A stretch of 21,276 nucleotides of DNA from Candidatus Shapirobacteria bacterium (GCA_009885205.1 VFLE01000105.1:1-21276), one strand, 5' to 3'; positions 7,288 through 13,994 are shown, counted from the stretch's first letter. The notes: generated by a model from the sequence alone, not told the origin. Translations and numbers: made by a program.

Positions 7288-7716
7288 TTATTTTTCTTCT
7301 TCTATTCTACTTAACAAATAAATGTAATCCGACAATCTATTTAAATAAATCAAAATATTTTTATTTTCTAAAAACACTACCGATCTTTCGGCTCGTCGAC
7401 ACACCGTTCTAGTCCAATTCAACTTTCTCGCCTTTTCTTTTTTAAATATCAAAAATTTAGTTAACGGCTTTAACTTTTTTTCTAATTTATTTATTTTTTC
7501 TTCTATTTTTGATGTTTGATGTTTGATGTTTAAAGTTTTCCCCCACCCAATCTCCCCCATAATTTCATACAAATCCTTCTGTATTTCTTCATCCTCAACT
7601 ATCGATTGCAGTTCATCTAATGTCCCAATCGCCTCAAAAATCCGGTCATCTTTCTTCACCCTCCTTCCCAAAATCGAACTATATCCTTTATCACCAGTTT
7701 TTGTTGTAATACTCAT
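7288..7716 (-). CDS. Cob(I)alamin adenosyltransferase, PduO type
   Basis: 142 aa; transfers the adenosyl group of ATP to cob(I)alamin to make adenosylcobalamin. Signatures: TTKTGDKGYSSILGRRVKKDD (4-24, the ATP-binding N-terminus), EAIGTLDELQS (28-38), the catalytic RTVCRRAERSVV (103-114) and YLNRLSDYIYLLSR (124-137). Family members are usually nearer 180-190 residues; the middle helices are shortened here. Residues 63-70 (NIKHQTSK) are encoded by a tandem TGATGTT-like repeat (about 7509-7529) that looks like intergenic repeat DNA. The enzyme supplies the cofactor of the class II ribonucleotide reductase encoded just upstream, and both genes are on the same strand. ATG 7716 follows an AT-rich 109-base gap. 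Family call is strong. Confidence 0.9.
   Translation of the reverse strand: MSITTKTGDKGYSSILGRRVKKDDRIFEAIGTLDELQSIVEDEEIQKDLYEIMGEIGWGKTLNIKHQTSKIEEKINKLEKKLKPLTKFLIFKKEKARKLNWTRTVCRRAERSVVFLENKNILIYLNRLSDYIYLLSRIEEEK
7509..7529 (-). repeat. Short tandem repeat inside the adenosyltransferase gene
   Basis: Three tandem copies of a 7-base unit (TGATGTT on the plus strand). They translate to part of NIKHQTSK on the minus strand, in frame and in the region where the protein departs from its family. Confidence 0.6.
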
Positions 7717-7816
7717 TATAATTTTTAATTTAAAATTTTTAATTTTTAATCAATTTTTAAATATAAATTAATTAATTTTTAAATAATTCGTAATTCTTAA
7801 TTTTTAATTCGTAATT
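7717..7816. repeat. AT-rich intergenic repeat downstream of the reductase gene
   Basis: About 100 bases made almost only of A and T, built from TTTTTAATT-like units and a near-duplicated TTCGTAATT. Its first 22 bases (7717-7738) are identical to 10717-10738 in the nrdR leader, so the two belong to one dispersed family. No gene or terminator is seen. Confidence 0.6.
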
Positions 7817-7836
7817 AATGCAGCTTTAGCTGCATT
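7817..7836. repeat. Perfect hairpin spanning the reductase stop codon
   Basis: AATGCAGC-TTTA-GCTGCATT: an 8-base stem with a 4-base loop containing the stop codon of the reductase (7826-7828). It codes the final Cys-Ser. There is no T-run on the coding strand, so it may protect the mRNA 3' end or pause transcription, not act as a classical terminator. Confidence 0.6.
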
Positions 7837-10273
7837 TTGAGTAGCCACAATAACTATTACTACATTTAAAACACCCTTCCTCTGCATGAAGTGGGCTACC
7901 GCAATCGGGGCACGAGCTAAATTTGCTCTCAGTGGTAGCAATCTCTGATCTAATTTTTCCCAACAAATCTATTTTTTCCTTTTCTTCTTCAAACATTTCT
8001 AACTGTTCTCCTTTAGAAATTTCTAGCAATGCTTTCCCCACTGCATCAAACATACTCAATGTCGCATTATTTCCCAAACCCACCTTTTGCCCACACGATA
8101 TTCCCACCAACTCGTCAGCTACCTCCTGCAAATTAGCTCCATATTTAAGCGACAATGACGCCAACCGTCCTGTCACTTCTGCCGCCCCCGCCATATAACC
8201 ACCCGATTTCCCAAGATTCACAAACACTTCCACCGGCCCATCACCCTCCTCAAAAAATACCGAAGTATAGACCTTTCCTGCATCACAATTTTTACGCAAT
8301 CTCACCCCCCTCGCCGCCTCCGGAGTACGTTTTTTGTTTTTTGTAATTTGTTCATTGGAACTTGTTTGGAAATTGTCAATTTGTTTTTTGGAACTTGCCA
8401 CTGGTGCAATCACCTCTTTTTCCCTACTCCCCGATCTATAAATCGTAATCCCCTTTGTCCCCAAGCTATATGCCAACAAATAGGCCGTCCTTACATCTTC
8501 TACCGAGGCAGTTTTAGGAAAATTAATAGTCTTTGACACCGCGTTATCCGTAAATTCCTGAAACGCCGCTTGAATTTTAATATGCCACTCTGGAGTAATT
8601 TCCAAAGCTGTTCGATAAACATTTTTTATATCATCCGGCAATTCTGAAATTCCCTCCAATTTACCCCCATTTTTAACAATCTTGTCTAGTAACACTTCAC
8701 TATAAAGGTCTTTCTTTTTTAGTTCTTCCACAAACACCGGGTTCATCATATATAGTGTTTTTCCTTCAACTGTATTTTTTTGATATCCCAAAGAAAATGC
8801 TGGTTCACAGCCCGAGCTGGCATCGGCCAACATCGAAATCGTTCCCGTTGGCGCAATCGTCGTTAACGCCATATTTCGTGGTTTATAATTTGTCCCGGCA
8901 AATACTGAGACACTCCAAGCCGGAAATTCTCCCCTATTCATGGCCAATTCGACAGTAGCTTCCTTACTGGCTTCATCAATAAATTTCATTATTTTTCTCG
9001 CCCACAAAACTCCATCCTCCGAATCATAACGAATCCCCATTTTAAACAAAGCATCGGCAAAACCCATCACCCCCAAACCAATTCGTCTGGTTTTCGACAC
9101 CATATCGCGAATTTTTTGCACCGGAAATTGATTAACTTCGACCACATTATCCAAAAAATGAATTGATTCTTTCGTCACTCTTTTTAATTCATCCCAGTCA
9201 AAACTATTTTCGCCAACAAATTTAACCACATTAATACTTCCTAGATTACAGGCGTCATAGGGTAAAAGTGGTTGTTCACCACATGGGTTAGTGGCCTCAA
9301 TTCTACCTAATGCTGGTACTGGGTTTGATCGGCTATCATTCATTCGATCAATAAACACTAGTCCCGGATCGCCGTATTGCCACGCCAATCGAGTCACTAA
9401 AATAAAAACTTTATAAGCGTTTAATTTCATGGCCACTAATCCAGTTCGAGGATTGACCAACTCATAACCTTCTCCCACATTAGTCGCTTTAGCCCATTCA
9501 TACAATTTTTTTGTCAACTCTTCTATCTCTCTTAATCTGGCATCCAAATCTCGATTACCCTCAGCCATTCTAATTTTTTCAACTATTTCTTCCGGTATCG
9601 AATCGTCAGCCACAAATTTTTTATCACTCTCTATTGTCTCCATAAATTTATTGGTTATGGCTAGGGAGATATTAAAATTCGTCAACGAATATTCATCCAG
9701 TTTCACTACTGCAAATCGCAATACATCGGGGTGATCTACTGACAACATTCCCATATTTGCCCCTCGTCGCACTCCACCCTGTTTTATTTGCGAAGTCACA
9801 TCGTTGTACGCCTGCATAAATGATACTGGACCCACCGTCGTCCCCCCAGAAGTCGCAATATAGTCACCATAAGGTCGTAATCGAGAAAATGAAAAACCAG
9901 TTCCACCCCCACTTTTATGAATCTTGGCCATATCGGTCATTGTTTCCAAAATTGATTCCATCGAGTCATCAACTGGCAACACAAAACAAGCCGACAATTG
10001 CTGATGTTTTCTGCCGGCATTAACTAAACAAGGAGTATTGGGAAAAAACTTTTGCTCAGCTAAAAGATCATAAAAAGTTTTGGCCTGAGTTTCGACTTCA
10101 ACCTCTGTCTTACCAAAACGACTATCACCCAAAGCAATATTAAAAGCCACCCGCCAAAAAATATCTTTTACCGATTCTACCAATTTACCATTCTCGTCCT
10201 TCATCCCATACCGGGTCTCGGCTATATATTTGGCATTTTCCGATAATTTTGGTTCCATTAAATCATTTATCAT
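7826..10273 (-). CDS. nrdJ: Adenosylcobalamin-dependent (class II) ribonucleoside-diphosphate reductase
   Basis: 815 aa; reduces ribonucleotides to deoxyribonucleotides with a thiyl radical generated from adenosylcobalamin, so it needs no oxygen and no NrdB partner. Visible features: FPNTPCLVNAG (77-87), redox C96 in SACFVLP, SGGGTGFSFSRLRP (121-134), GGVRRGANM (166-174), the radical cysteine C331 in NPCGEQ with E333, the partner C342 in DACNLGSINV (spacing 11, as in characterised class II enzymes), and TIAPTGTISML (472-482). A C-terminal domain (about 660-755) is followed by a Cys-rich tail (C788, C791, C801, C804, C809, C814) that probably re-reduces the active site. No N-terminal ATP cone is seen. 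ATG 10273 overlaps the end of nrdR by 11 bases. Residues 628-639 come from a dispersed repeat. Identification is secure. Confidence 0.96.
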   Translation of the reverse strand: MINDLMEPKLSENAKYIAETRYGMKDENGKLVESVKDIFWRVAFNIALGDSRFGKTEVEVETQAKTFYDLLAEQKFFPNTPCLVNAGRKHQQLSACFVLPVDDSMESILETMTDMAKIHKSGGGTGFSFSRLRPYGDYIATSGGTTVGPVSFMQAYNDVTSQIKQGGVRRGANMGMLSVDHPDVLRFAVVKLDEYSLTNFNISLAITNKFMETIESDKKFVADDSIPEEIVEKIRMAEGNRDLDARLREIEELTKKLYEWAKATNVGEGYELVNPRTGLVAMKLNAYKVFILVTRLAWQYGDPGLVFIDRMNDSRSNPVPALGRIEATNPCGEQPLLPYDACNLGSINVVKFVGENSFDWDELKRVTKESIHFLDNVVEVNQFPVQKIRDMVSKTRRIGLGVMGFADALFKMGIRYDSEDGVLWARKIMKFIDEASKEATVELAMNRGEFPAWSVSVFAGTNYKPRNMALTTIAPTGTISMLADASSGCEPAFSLGYQKNTVEGKTLYMMNPVFVEELKKKDLYSEVLLDKIVKNGGKLEGISELPDDIKNVYRTALEITPEWHIKIQAAFQEFTDNAVSKTINFPKTASVEDVRTAYLLAYSLGTKGITIYRSGSREKEVIAPVASSKKQIDNFQTSSNEQITKNKKRTPEAARGVRLRKNCDAGKVYTSVFFEEGDGPVEVFVNLGKSGGYMAGAAEVTGRLASLSLKYGANLQEVADELVGISCGQKVGLGNNATLSMFDAVGKALLEISKGEQLEMFEEEKEKIDLLGKIRSEIATTESKFSSCPDCGSPLHAEEGCFKCSNSYCGYSKCS
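8357..8392 (-). repeat. Dispersed-repeat arm embedded in frame in the reductase gene
   Basis: 36 bases that match 21035-21070 (upstream of rplL) with two mismatches, and 12454-12489 (upstream of rplK) less closely. Here they encode reductase residues about 628-639, in the linker between the catalytic barrel and the C-terminal domain. The surrounding protein (SSKKQIDNFQTSSNEQITK) is hydrophilic and looks unstructured. Confidence 0.75.
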
Positions 10274-10706
10274 AATTATTTATTAAATCTTTAAATTCGT
10301 TAATATTTTTTATATTTTTATATATCGTCGCAAATCTTATGTAGGCCACTGGGTCAATATCCTGCAATTTATCCATCACCATCTGTCCAATTTTTTCCGA
10401 AGGAATTTCGACACTTTCCCAATTTAACAATTTCATTTCCACTTCATCCACCAACTTCGACCTTTCTTCTTCATTAAGTTTCCAACAGGCCTTTTCAAAA
10501 CATCTCACCAATTTTTCCCGCGAATAATCTTCTTTACGCCCGTCTTTTTTAATAACTCGTAGTTCTATATCCCCCACTTTTTCATAAGTGGTAAACCGCT
10601 TATTACACTTCAAACACTCCCGCCTTCGGCGAGTTGATTTACCTTCCATCGCTTCTCGCGACTCGAGTACATTTGACTCATCAAAATTACAATAAGGACA
10701 CAACAT
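10263..10706 (-). CDS. nrdR: Transcriptional repressor NrdR
   Basis: 147 aa, the full usual length. N-terminal zinc ribbon with C3, C6, C31 and C34 (MLCPYC ... STRRRRECLKCNKRFTTYE, the strongly conserved NrdR signature), then an ATP-cone domain (about 47-137) that senses ATP/dATP. NrdR represses ribonucleotide reductase genes by binding NrdR boxes when dATP is high. It is first in the operon and its stop overlaps the reductase start by 11 bases, giving translational coupling. The reductase itself has no ATP cone, so nucleotide sensing at the transcriptional level by NrdR could be especially important here. A NrdR-box-like site at 10827-10842 would make this operon autoregulated. ATG 10706 gives the zinc knuckle directly at the N-terminus, as expected. 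Confidence 0.96.
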   Translation of the reverse strand: MLCPYCNFDESNVLESREAMEGKSTRRRRECLKCNKRFTTYEKVGDIELRVIKKDGRKEDYSREKLVRCFEKACWKLNEEERSKLVDEVEMKLLNWESVEIPSEKIGQMVMDKLQDIDPVAYIRFATIYKNIKNINEFKDLINNYDK

Positions 10707-10826
10707 AAAAAAAATTTATAATTTTTAATTTAAAATTTACAATCAATTTTTAATGTTTTAATTTCAAAATTTATAAATTTAAGAATTATAAATTGATTAA
10801 AAATTAAAAATTTTAAATTGTAAATT
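10707..10826 (-). repeat. AT-rich quasi-palindromic leader of the nrdR operon
   Basis: About 120 bases of nearly pure A/T between the predicted transcription start and nrdR. Left and right portions are rough inverted copies of each other (AATTTACAATC-like units on one side, GATTG/AATTGTAAATT on the other). Bases 10717-10738 are identical to 7717-7738. The transcript could fold into a long weak hairpin; it may be only a dispersed repeat. No ORF is seen. Confidence 0.55.
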
Positions 10827-10842
10827 ACACTGTCTATAGTGT
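10827..10842 (-). promoter_or_regulatory. NrdR box (putative operator)
   Basis: ACACTGTCTATAGTGT has the ACAC...TATAGTGT form of NrdR boxes, with outer ACACT/AGTGT arms perfectly inverted. It starts within a few bases of the predicted transcription start, an ideal position for repression. Only one box is seen; characterised promoters usually carry two. Confidence 0.75.
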
Positions 10843-10851
10843 CTGTTTACC

Positions 10852-10880
10852 ATCATAACCGCCACCCCTAGCCATGTCAA
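10852..10880 (-). promoter_or_regulatory. nrdR-nrdJ promoter
   Basis: On the minus strand a consensus TTGACA (10880-10875), a 17-base spacer and TATGAT (10857-10852). The start point is predicted near 10845, giving a leader of about 140 bases that contains the NrdR box and the AT-rich repeat. Confidence 0.75.
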
Positions 10881-10976
10881 CTATCATTTAATAGAGCAAA
10901 AATATATCACTACCAGTCAAATCCCCTGTTCACATTTTGTGTTCAATTTTAAACGCAATGCTACTGCGGAACTTGT

Positions 10977-11411
10977 TTATCTTGAAGATTTTATATTAAA
11001 AGCAGCGTTTTCGATTTGCGCAGCAGCGCTGGCTATTTTCGAAGCCGACGAAACCATTTCACCAGAAGCTGTTAAGATAGATTCTCCTGTTGATGCTAGA
11101 TTAGCAACATATCTGCCCAACTCACCTACTCCTTTTTGAAAATCTCCAATATCTTCACCAAAAACTCTCTCAGTATCACGAAAATGCAAAGCTGTTTCTC
11201 CCATGACCTCCGCTGTCTTTCTATTTGTCAAAGACGCCTCTAATTGCATTGTTGAATTGTAAAGTTGAAACGCCTCATCCTCACGATCGTCATCAGCCAA
11301 TTGCTTGACTATTTCATAATGTTTAGTAATCAATTCTTCGGGACTCATTTTTTCCTTGCTTGCTTTTTCTCTCAAATCCATTAATTGTAAAGCAGTTGAT
11401 TTTTCAGCCAT
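10977..11411 (-). CDS. Unknown helical protein
   Basis: 144 aa, strongly helical and acidic, no membrane segment or signal peptide. The first half has LMDLREKASKEKMSPEELITKHYEIVKQLADDDREDEAFQLYNS, like a helical hairpin. The second half (about 90-140) is Ala/Ser/Gly-rich with a heptad-like pattern (VANLASTGESILTASGEMVSSASKIASAAAQIENAAFNI), suggesting a coiled coil reminiscent of signalling helices in chemoreceptors, but too short to call. It is divergent from secE, sharing a 78-base intergenic region. Composition is less skewed than its neighbours. No function can be assigned. Confidence 0.75.
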   Translation of the reverse strand: MAEKSTALQLMDLREKASKEKMSPEELITKHYEIVKQLADDDREDEAFQLYNSTMQLEASLTNRKTAEVMGETALHFRDTERVFGEDIGDFQKGVGELGRYVANLASTGESILTASGEMVSSASKIASAAAQIENAAFNIKSSR

Positions 11412-11419
11412 ATTTATTT

Positions 11420-11425
11420 AATATA
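11420..11425 (-). promoter_or_regulatory. Possible -10 box of the 144-aa gene
   Basis: TATATT on the minus strand, 8 bases before ATG 11411, without a good -35. The region is AT-rich, so this is weak support. Confidence 0.35.
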
Positions 11426-11455
11426 AAAAATAATTCTGTTCAATTCTCTCTCTCT

Positions 11456-11483
11456 TTGTCCAAAGTCAATTCTTTGCTACAAT
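11456..11483 (+). promoter_or_regulatory. secE-nusG promoter
   Basis: TTGTCC (11456-11461), a 16-base spacer and TACAAT (11478-11483). Six bases separate it from the ATG of secE, so the mRNA is predicted to be leaderless. Confidence 0.65.
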
Positions 11484-11489
11484 ACAACC

Positions 11490-11768
11490 ATGCACAAAGT
11501 CATCAGTTTTTTTCGTGAAGTCAGGGCCGAATTCAAAAATATCACTTGGCCCAAAAAGGATACTTTAATTCAGCTAACTATTGTGGTAATATCAATCTCA
11601 GTCATTGTCTCCCTTATTTTAGGCGGATTTGACTATATATTTACTCAAGCTTTAAATTATATTGGTACCAAGCCAGTACCTCAAATAAATACAAACATAT
11701 TACCAACTGAAGCCCCAACACCAGTGTTTACAGTTGCACCAACTAAAATTATTAATAAAACCAAATAA
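11490..11768 (+). CDS. secE: Preprotein translocase subunit SecE
   Basis: 92 aa. The N-terminal amphipathic helix contains the family signature REVRAEFKNITWPKKD (about 9-24), followed by one transmembrane helix (about 27-50). SecE clamps SecY in the SecYEG protein-export channel. The C-terminal tail (about 60-92) is rich in Pro, Thr, Lys and Asn and has no counterpart in the minimal SecE; it should lie on the outer face of the membrane. The gene order secE-nusG-rplK is the classic bacterial one, and nusG starts 2 bases after the stop. Confidence 0.95.
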   Translation: MHKVISFFREVRAEFKNITWPKKDTLIQLTIVVISISVIVSLILGGFDYIFTQALNYIGTKPVPQINTNILPTEAPTPVFTVAPTKIINKTK

Positions 11769-11770
11769 TA

Positions 11771-12367
11771 ATGCCAAATAATTCAACCAAAACCAACAAC
11801 AAAGAATTTATCTTTGCTTTAAGTCCCACCACCCCATCTATTGACGCTGCTTGGTATGTCATCAACACCTACTCTGGTCACGAATACAAGGTTATCGAAG
11901 CCCTCAAAATCCGTATCAAAACCATGGGTTTGCAAGACTATATTTTCCAAACCATTGTCCCAATCCAAAGCAAAATGGTCATTCGCCGTGGATCCAAAAT
12001 TAAAACCATGGAAAAAACTCTCCCTGGCTACGTCTTCATCCAAATGATCGTCACCGATGACTCGTGGGTTACCGTCCGTACCACTACCGGTGTCACCGGT
12101 TTCGTGGGTATCGGTGCCAAGCCCACCCCCATTTCCCAAGCCGAAGTTGATAATATTATCAAAACAGTTGAAGAAGATAAACCAAAATATCAAGCCCCCT
12201 ACGCTATTGGCGATCTTGTGAAAATCACCAGTGGTCCATTTGCCGATTTTATCGGCACTATTGACAGTGTCGACCAAACCAAAGGCAAGCTTCGTTGCCT
12301 AGTTTCCTTTTTCGAACGGGAAACCCCGGTCGAAGTCGACTTTTTACAAGTTACCAAGGAACTATAA
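11771..12367 (+). CDS. nusG: Transcription termination/antitermination protein NusG
   Basis: 198 aa. The NGN domain (about 27-113) shows WYVINTYSGHEYKV, LPGYVFIQM and the VTGFVG end typical of NusG; the KOW domain (about 143-198) has IGDLVKITSGPFADFIGTI. NusG binds RNA polymerase to raise elongation rate and couples it to Rho or the ribosome. About 25 extra N-terminal residues (Asn/Thr-rich) precede the NGN domain; ATG 11771 is the natural start, 2 bases after secE, though an internal start cannot be excluded. Strong C-ending codon bias, as in the ribosomal protein genes nearby, suggests high expression. Confidence 0.96.
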   Translation: MPNNSTKTNNKEFIFALSPTTPSIDAAWYVINTYSGHEYKVIEALKIRIKTMGLQDYIFQTIVPIQSKMVIRRGSKIKTMEKTLPGYVFIQMIVTDDSWVTVRTTTGVTGFVGIGAKPTPISQAEVDNIIKTVEEDKPKYQAPYAIGDLVKITSGPFADFIGTIDSVDQTKGKLRCLVSFFERETPVEVDFLQVTKEL

Positions 12368-12374
12368 ACTAAAT

Positions 12375-12495
12375 TACAAATAACAACAAACAATTTCCAA
12401 ACAAATCACAAATAACAAATCCCAAAAATTTGTAATTTGGAACTTTAGAATTTGGAAATTGATTGGAAATTGTAAATTTGTAACTTGGAAATTAA
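12375..12495. repeat. Dispersed inverted-repeat element upstream of rplK
   Basis: About 120 bases filling most of the gap between nusG and rplK. The left arm is A/C-rich (CAATTTCCAAACAAATCACA at about 12391), the right arm T/G-rich (TTGGAAATTG units, 12443-12495), and the two are imperfect inverted copies, so the transcript could fold into a hairpin. The same element occurs upstream of rplL (about 20950-21075), and its right arm is in the reductase gene. No T-run follows; a role is not known. Confidence 0.75.
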
Positions 12496-12512
12496 TTTAT
12501 TTAAAAATAAGT

Positions 12513-12938
12513 ATGGCCAAAAAAATTAAAGCTATCGTCAAATTAGCACTACAAGCCGGTATGGCTAACCCCGCTCCTCCCGTCGGTACCGCTCTCGGAC
12601 CTCATGGTATTAAAATCATGGATTTTTGCAACGAATTTAACGCCAAAACCGCCGATATGAAAGGTTCGTTAATTCCAGCAATTATTACCATTTTTGAAGA
12701 TCGTTCGTTTGAATTTATCATCAAAAAACCCCCAGTTTCCGACATGATCAAAAAAATCACTGGTATAACCAAAGGGTCAGGTACCACTGGTCGGGAAAAA
12801 ATTGGCAAAATTACCGATGCTCAAATTACTCAAATTGCGGAAAATAAAATTGTTGATTTGAATACTAAAGATTTAGAAGCCGCCAAACGCATGGTCGCCG
12901 GCACCGCCAAATCCATGGGTTTTGAAATTATTAATTAA
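12513..12938 (+). CDS. rplK: 50S ribosomal protein L11
   Basis: 141 aa, the exact family length. The N-terminal domain has KLALQAGMANPAPPVGTALGPHG (binding region for release/elongation factors), and the C-terminal rRNA-binding domain contains GSGTTGREKIGKIT and AAKRMVAGTAKSMG. L11 binds the GTPase-associated region of 23S rRNA. ATG 12513 gives the standard MAKKIKA start; an in-frame ATG at 12459 would only translate repeat DNA. The bases before the start (AAAAATAAGT) have no Shine-Dalgarno match. In most bacteria rplA follows directly; here a 78-aa gene lies between them. Confidence 0.97.
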   Translation: MAKKIKAIVKLALQAGMANPAPPVGTALGPHGIKIMDFCNEFNAKTADMKGSLIPAIITIFEDRSFEFIIKKPPVSDMIKKITGITKGSGTTGREKIGKITDAQITQIAENKIVDLNTKDLEAAKRMVAGTAKSMGFEIIN

Positions 12939-12945
12939 AACAAAT

Positions 12946-13182
12946 ATGCCAAATGGATTATCTACACAATTATCTGCAGAATATCCAAATCTCGAGATAA
13001 CTATTAAAGATATGAATTTTATTGATCAATGTGGACTAACAAGAAAACCATGCCTAGCTTTAGTAAGGGTTCGTGGTGGCAATAACACGCAAGAAGATGG
13101 TCAACCAGTAATTGAAGCGTTTGAACCAATACCACCTTTTTCTTGTCGCAATGGATGTTCAGTACCAACCACAAGTCAATAA
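12946..13182 (+). CDS. Unknown 78-aa Cys-containing protein between rplK and rplA
   Basis: 78 aa from ATG 12946, 7 bases after rplK and 20 before rplA, same strand, so probably in the same transcript. Sequence features: CGLTRKPC (two Cys six residues apart, about 29-36), the basic VRVRGGNN segment, and FSCRNGCS near the end (two more Cys). The four Cys could bind a metal, but the spacing fits no family I know. Its base composition differs from the flanking ribosomal genes: in the two lines 12961-13080 I count 20 C and 22 G, whereas the neighbours are strongly C-rich. It looks like an insertion into a conserved ribosomal operon. No function is claimed. Confidence 0.65.
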   Translation: MPNGLSTQLSAEYPNLEITIKDMNFIDQCGLTRKPCLALVRVRGGNNTQEDGQPVIEAFEPIPPFSCRNGCSVPTTSQ

Positions 13183-13202
13183 TTATTTATTAAACAAAAA
13201 AA

Positions 13203-13946
13203 ATGAGCAAAACTACTCAAGAAAACAAGGCCAAAAAAGCCAAAAAAGAACTTGTAGTGGAAGTTCCAGCAGAAAATGCTGAACAAAAGGCCGTTGACAC
13301 TGAAGTAACAACTTCGGTCGAGGAAACCACTGAATCTGTTACCAAAAAAGCATCTCGTGTCCGAGGTAAAAGATACGTTGCCGCCCGCAAGAAGTACGAT
13401 ATTAATAAATTGTATTCGTTGTCCGAGGCAGTCGAACTAGTCAAATCCACTTCCCTTTCCAAATTTGACGGCAAAATCGAAGCCCACATTTTAGGTCTCG
13501 ATACCGGTAATATTGGTGAAATAATCTTCCCTCATTTAGAACTAGCTACCAAAAAAATTGTTATTTTAAATGATGCTATCTTGGCTGAAATCAAAGATGG
13601 CAAGGTCAATTTTGATATTCTCATCGCCACCACCGTCACCATGACCAAATTACTCCCCTTTGCTAAACTTTTAGGCCCTCGTGGACTTATGCCCAACCCC
13701 AAAAATGGTACCCTGACTGACAAACCTGAAGAAGCTTTAAAGAAATTATCGGTCGCCAAAACCATGATCAAGACTGAGAAAAAAGCCCCAGTCATTCACC
13801 AAGTTGTTGGTAAAGTTTCCCAATCTACCAAGGAAATTGTCGCCAACGTCAACGAATTAATCAAAGTTGTAAAATTTGTCAAAATCAAAAAATTAGTTCT
13901 CTGTGCCACCATGGGTCCAGGAATTAAATGTGTCGTTGAAAAATAA
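13203..13946 (+). CDS. rplA: 50S ribosomal protein L1 with N-terminal extension
   Basis: 247 aa. Residues 1-52 are a charged, low-complexity extension (Lys/Ala then Glu/Thr/Val) absent from typical L1. The L1 core begins at RGKRYVAARKKYD (54-66) and contains SLSKFDG (84-90), FDILIAT (137-143) and the signature LLGPRGLMPNPKNGTLT (156-172), ending with GPGIKCVV. Domain II between FDG and LGPRG is about 24 residues shorter than in E. coli, and the VRG...LPHGTG segment is reduced to IIFPH. L1 forms the mobile stalk near the E site and can repress its own mRNA. It is followed by two hairpins, so the transcript probably ends here and not in rplJ. Confidence 0.95.
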   Translation: MSKTTQENKAKKAKKELVVEVPAENAEQKAVDTEVTTSVEETTESVTKKASRVRGKRYVAARKKYDINKLYSLSEAVELVKSTSLSKFDGKIEAHILGLDTGNIGEIIFPHLELATKKIVILNDAILAEIKDGKVNFDILIATTVTMTKLLPFAKLLGPRGLMPNPKNGTLTDKPEEALKKLSVAKTMIKTEKKAPVIHQVVGKVSQSTKEIVANVNELIKVVKFVKIKKLVLCATMGPGIKCVVEK

Positions 13947-13957
13947 ACAAACCACAT

Positions 13958-13981
13958 AGGCACACGCCATGGCGTGTGCCT
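13958..13981. terminator. Perfect palindrome after rplA (possible terminator)
   Basis: A 24-base perfect palindrome (AGGCACACGCC and its complement) beginning 12 bases after the rplA stop, followed by ACCAAATATTTTTAT. The T-rich tail is not immediate, so it may act with the next hairpin as a double terminator or stabilise the mRNA 3' end. Confidence 0.6.
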
Positions 13982-13994
13982 ACCAAATATTTTT

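Noticed and set aside
10707..10845. Cobalamin riboswitch in the leader of the B12-dependent operon
   Set aside because: The leader is almost pure A/T and has no B12-box-like GC-rich core; nothing supports a riboswitch.
11819..12277. Open reading frame of 152 codons on the minus strand
   Set aside because: It lies wholly antisense to nusG, whose NGN and KOW domains are clear, and its Gly/Asp/Asn-rich translation is the shadow of a C-biased gene.
12375..12495. CRISPR-like array in the TTGGAAATTG repeats
   Set aside because: Units are irregular, arranged as inverted arms and lack spacers of constant length; no cas gene is present.
12459..12512. Longer start for rplK
   Set aside because: The 18 extra residues only translate the right arm of the dispersed repeat; L11 normally begins MAKK, at 12513.
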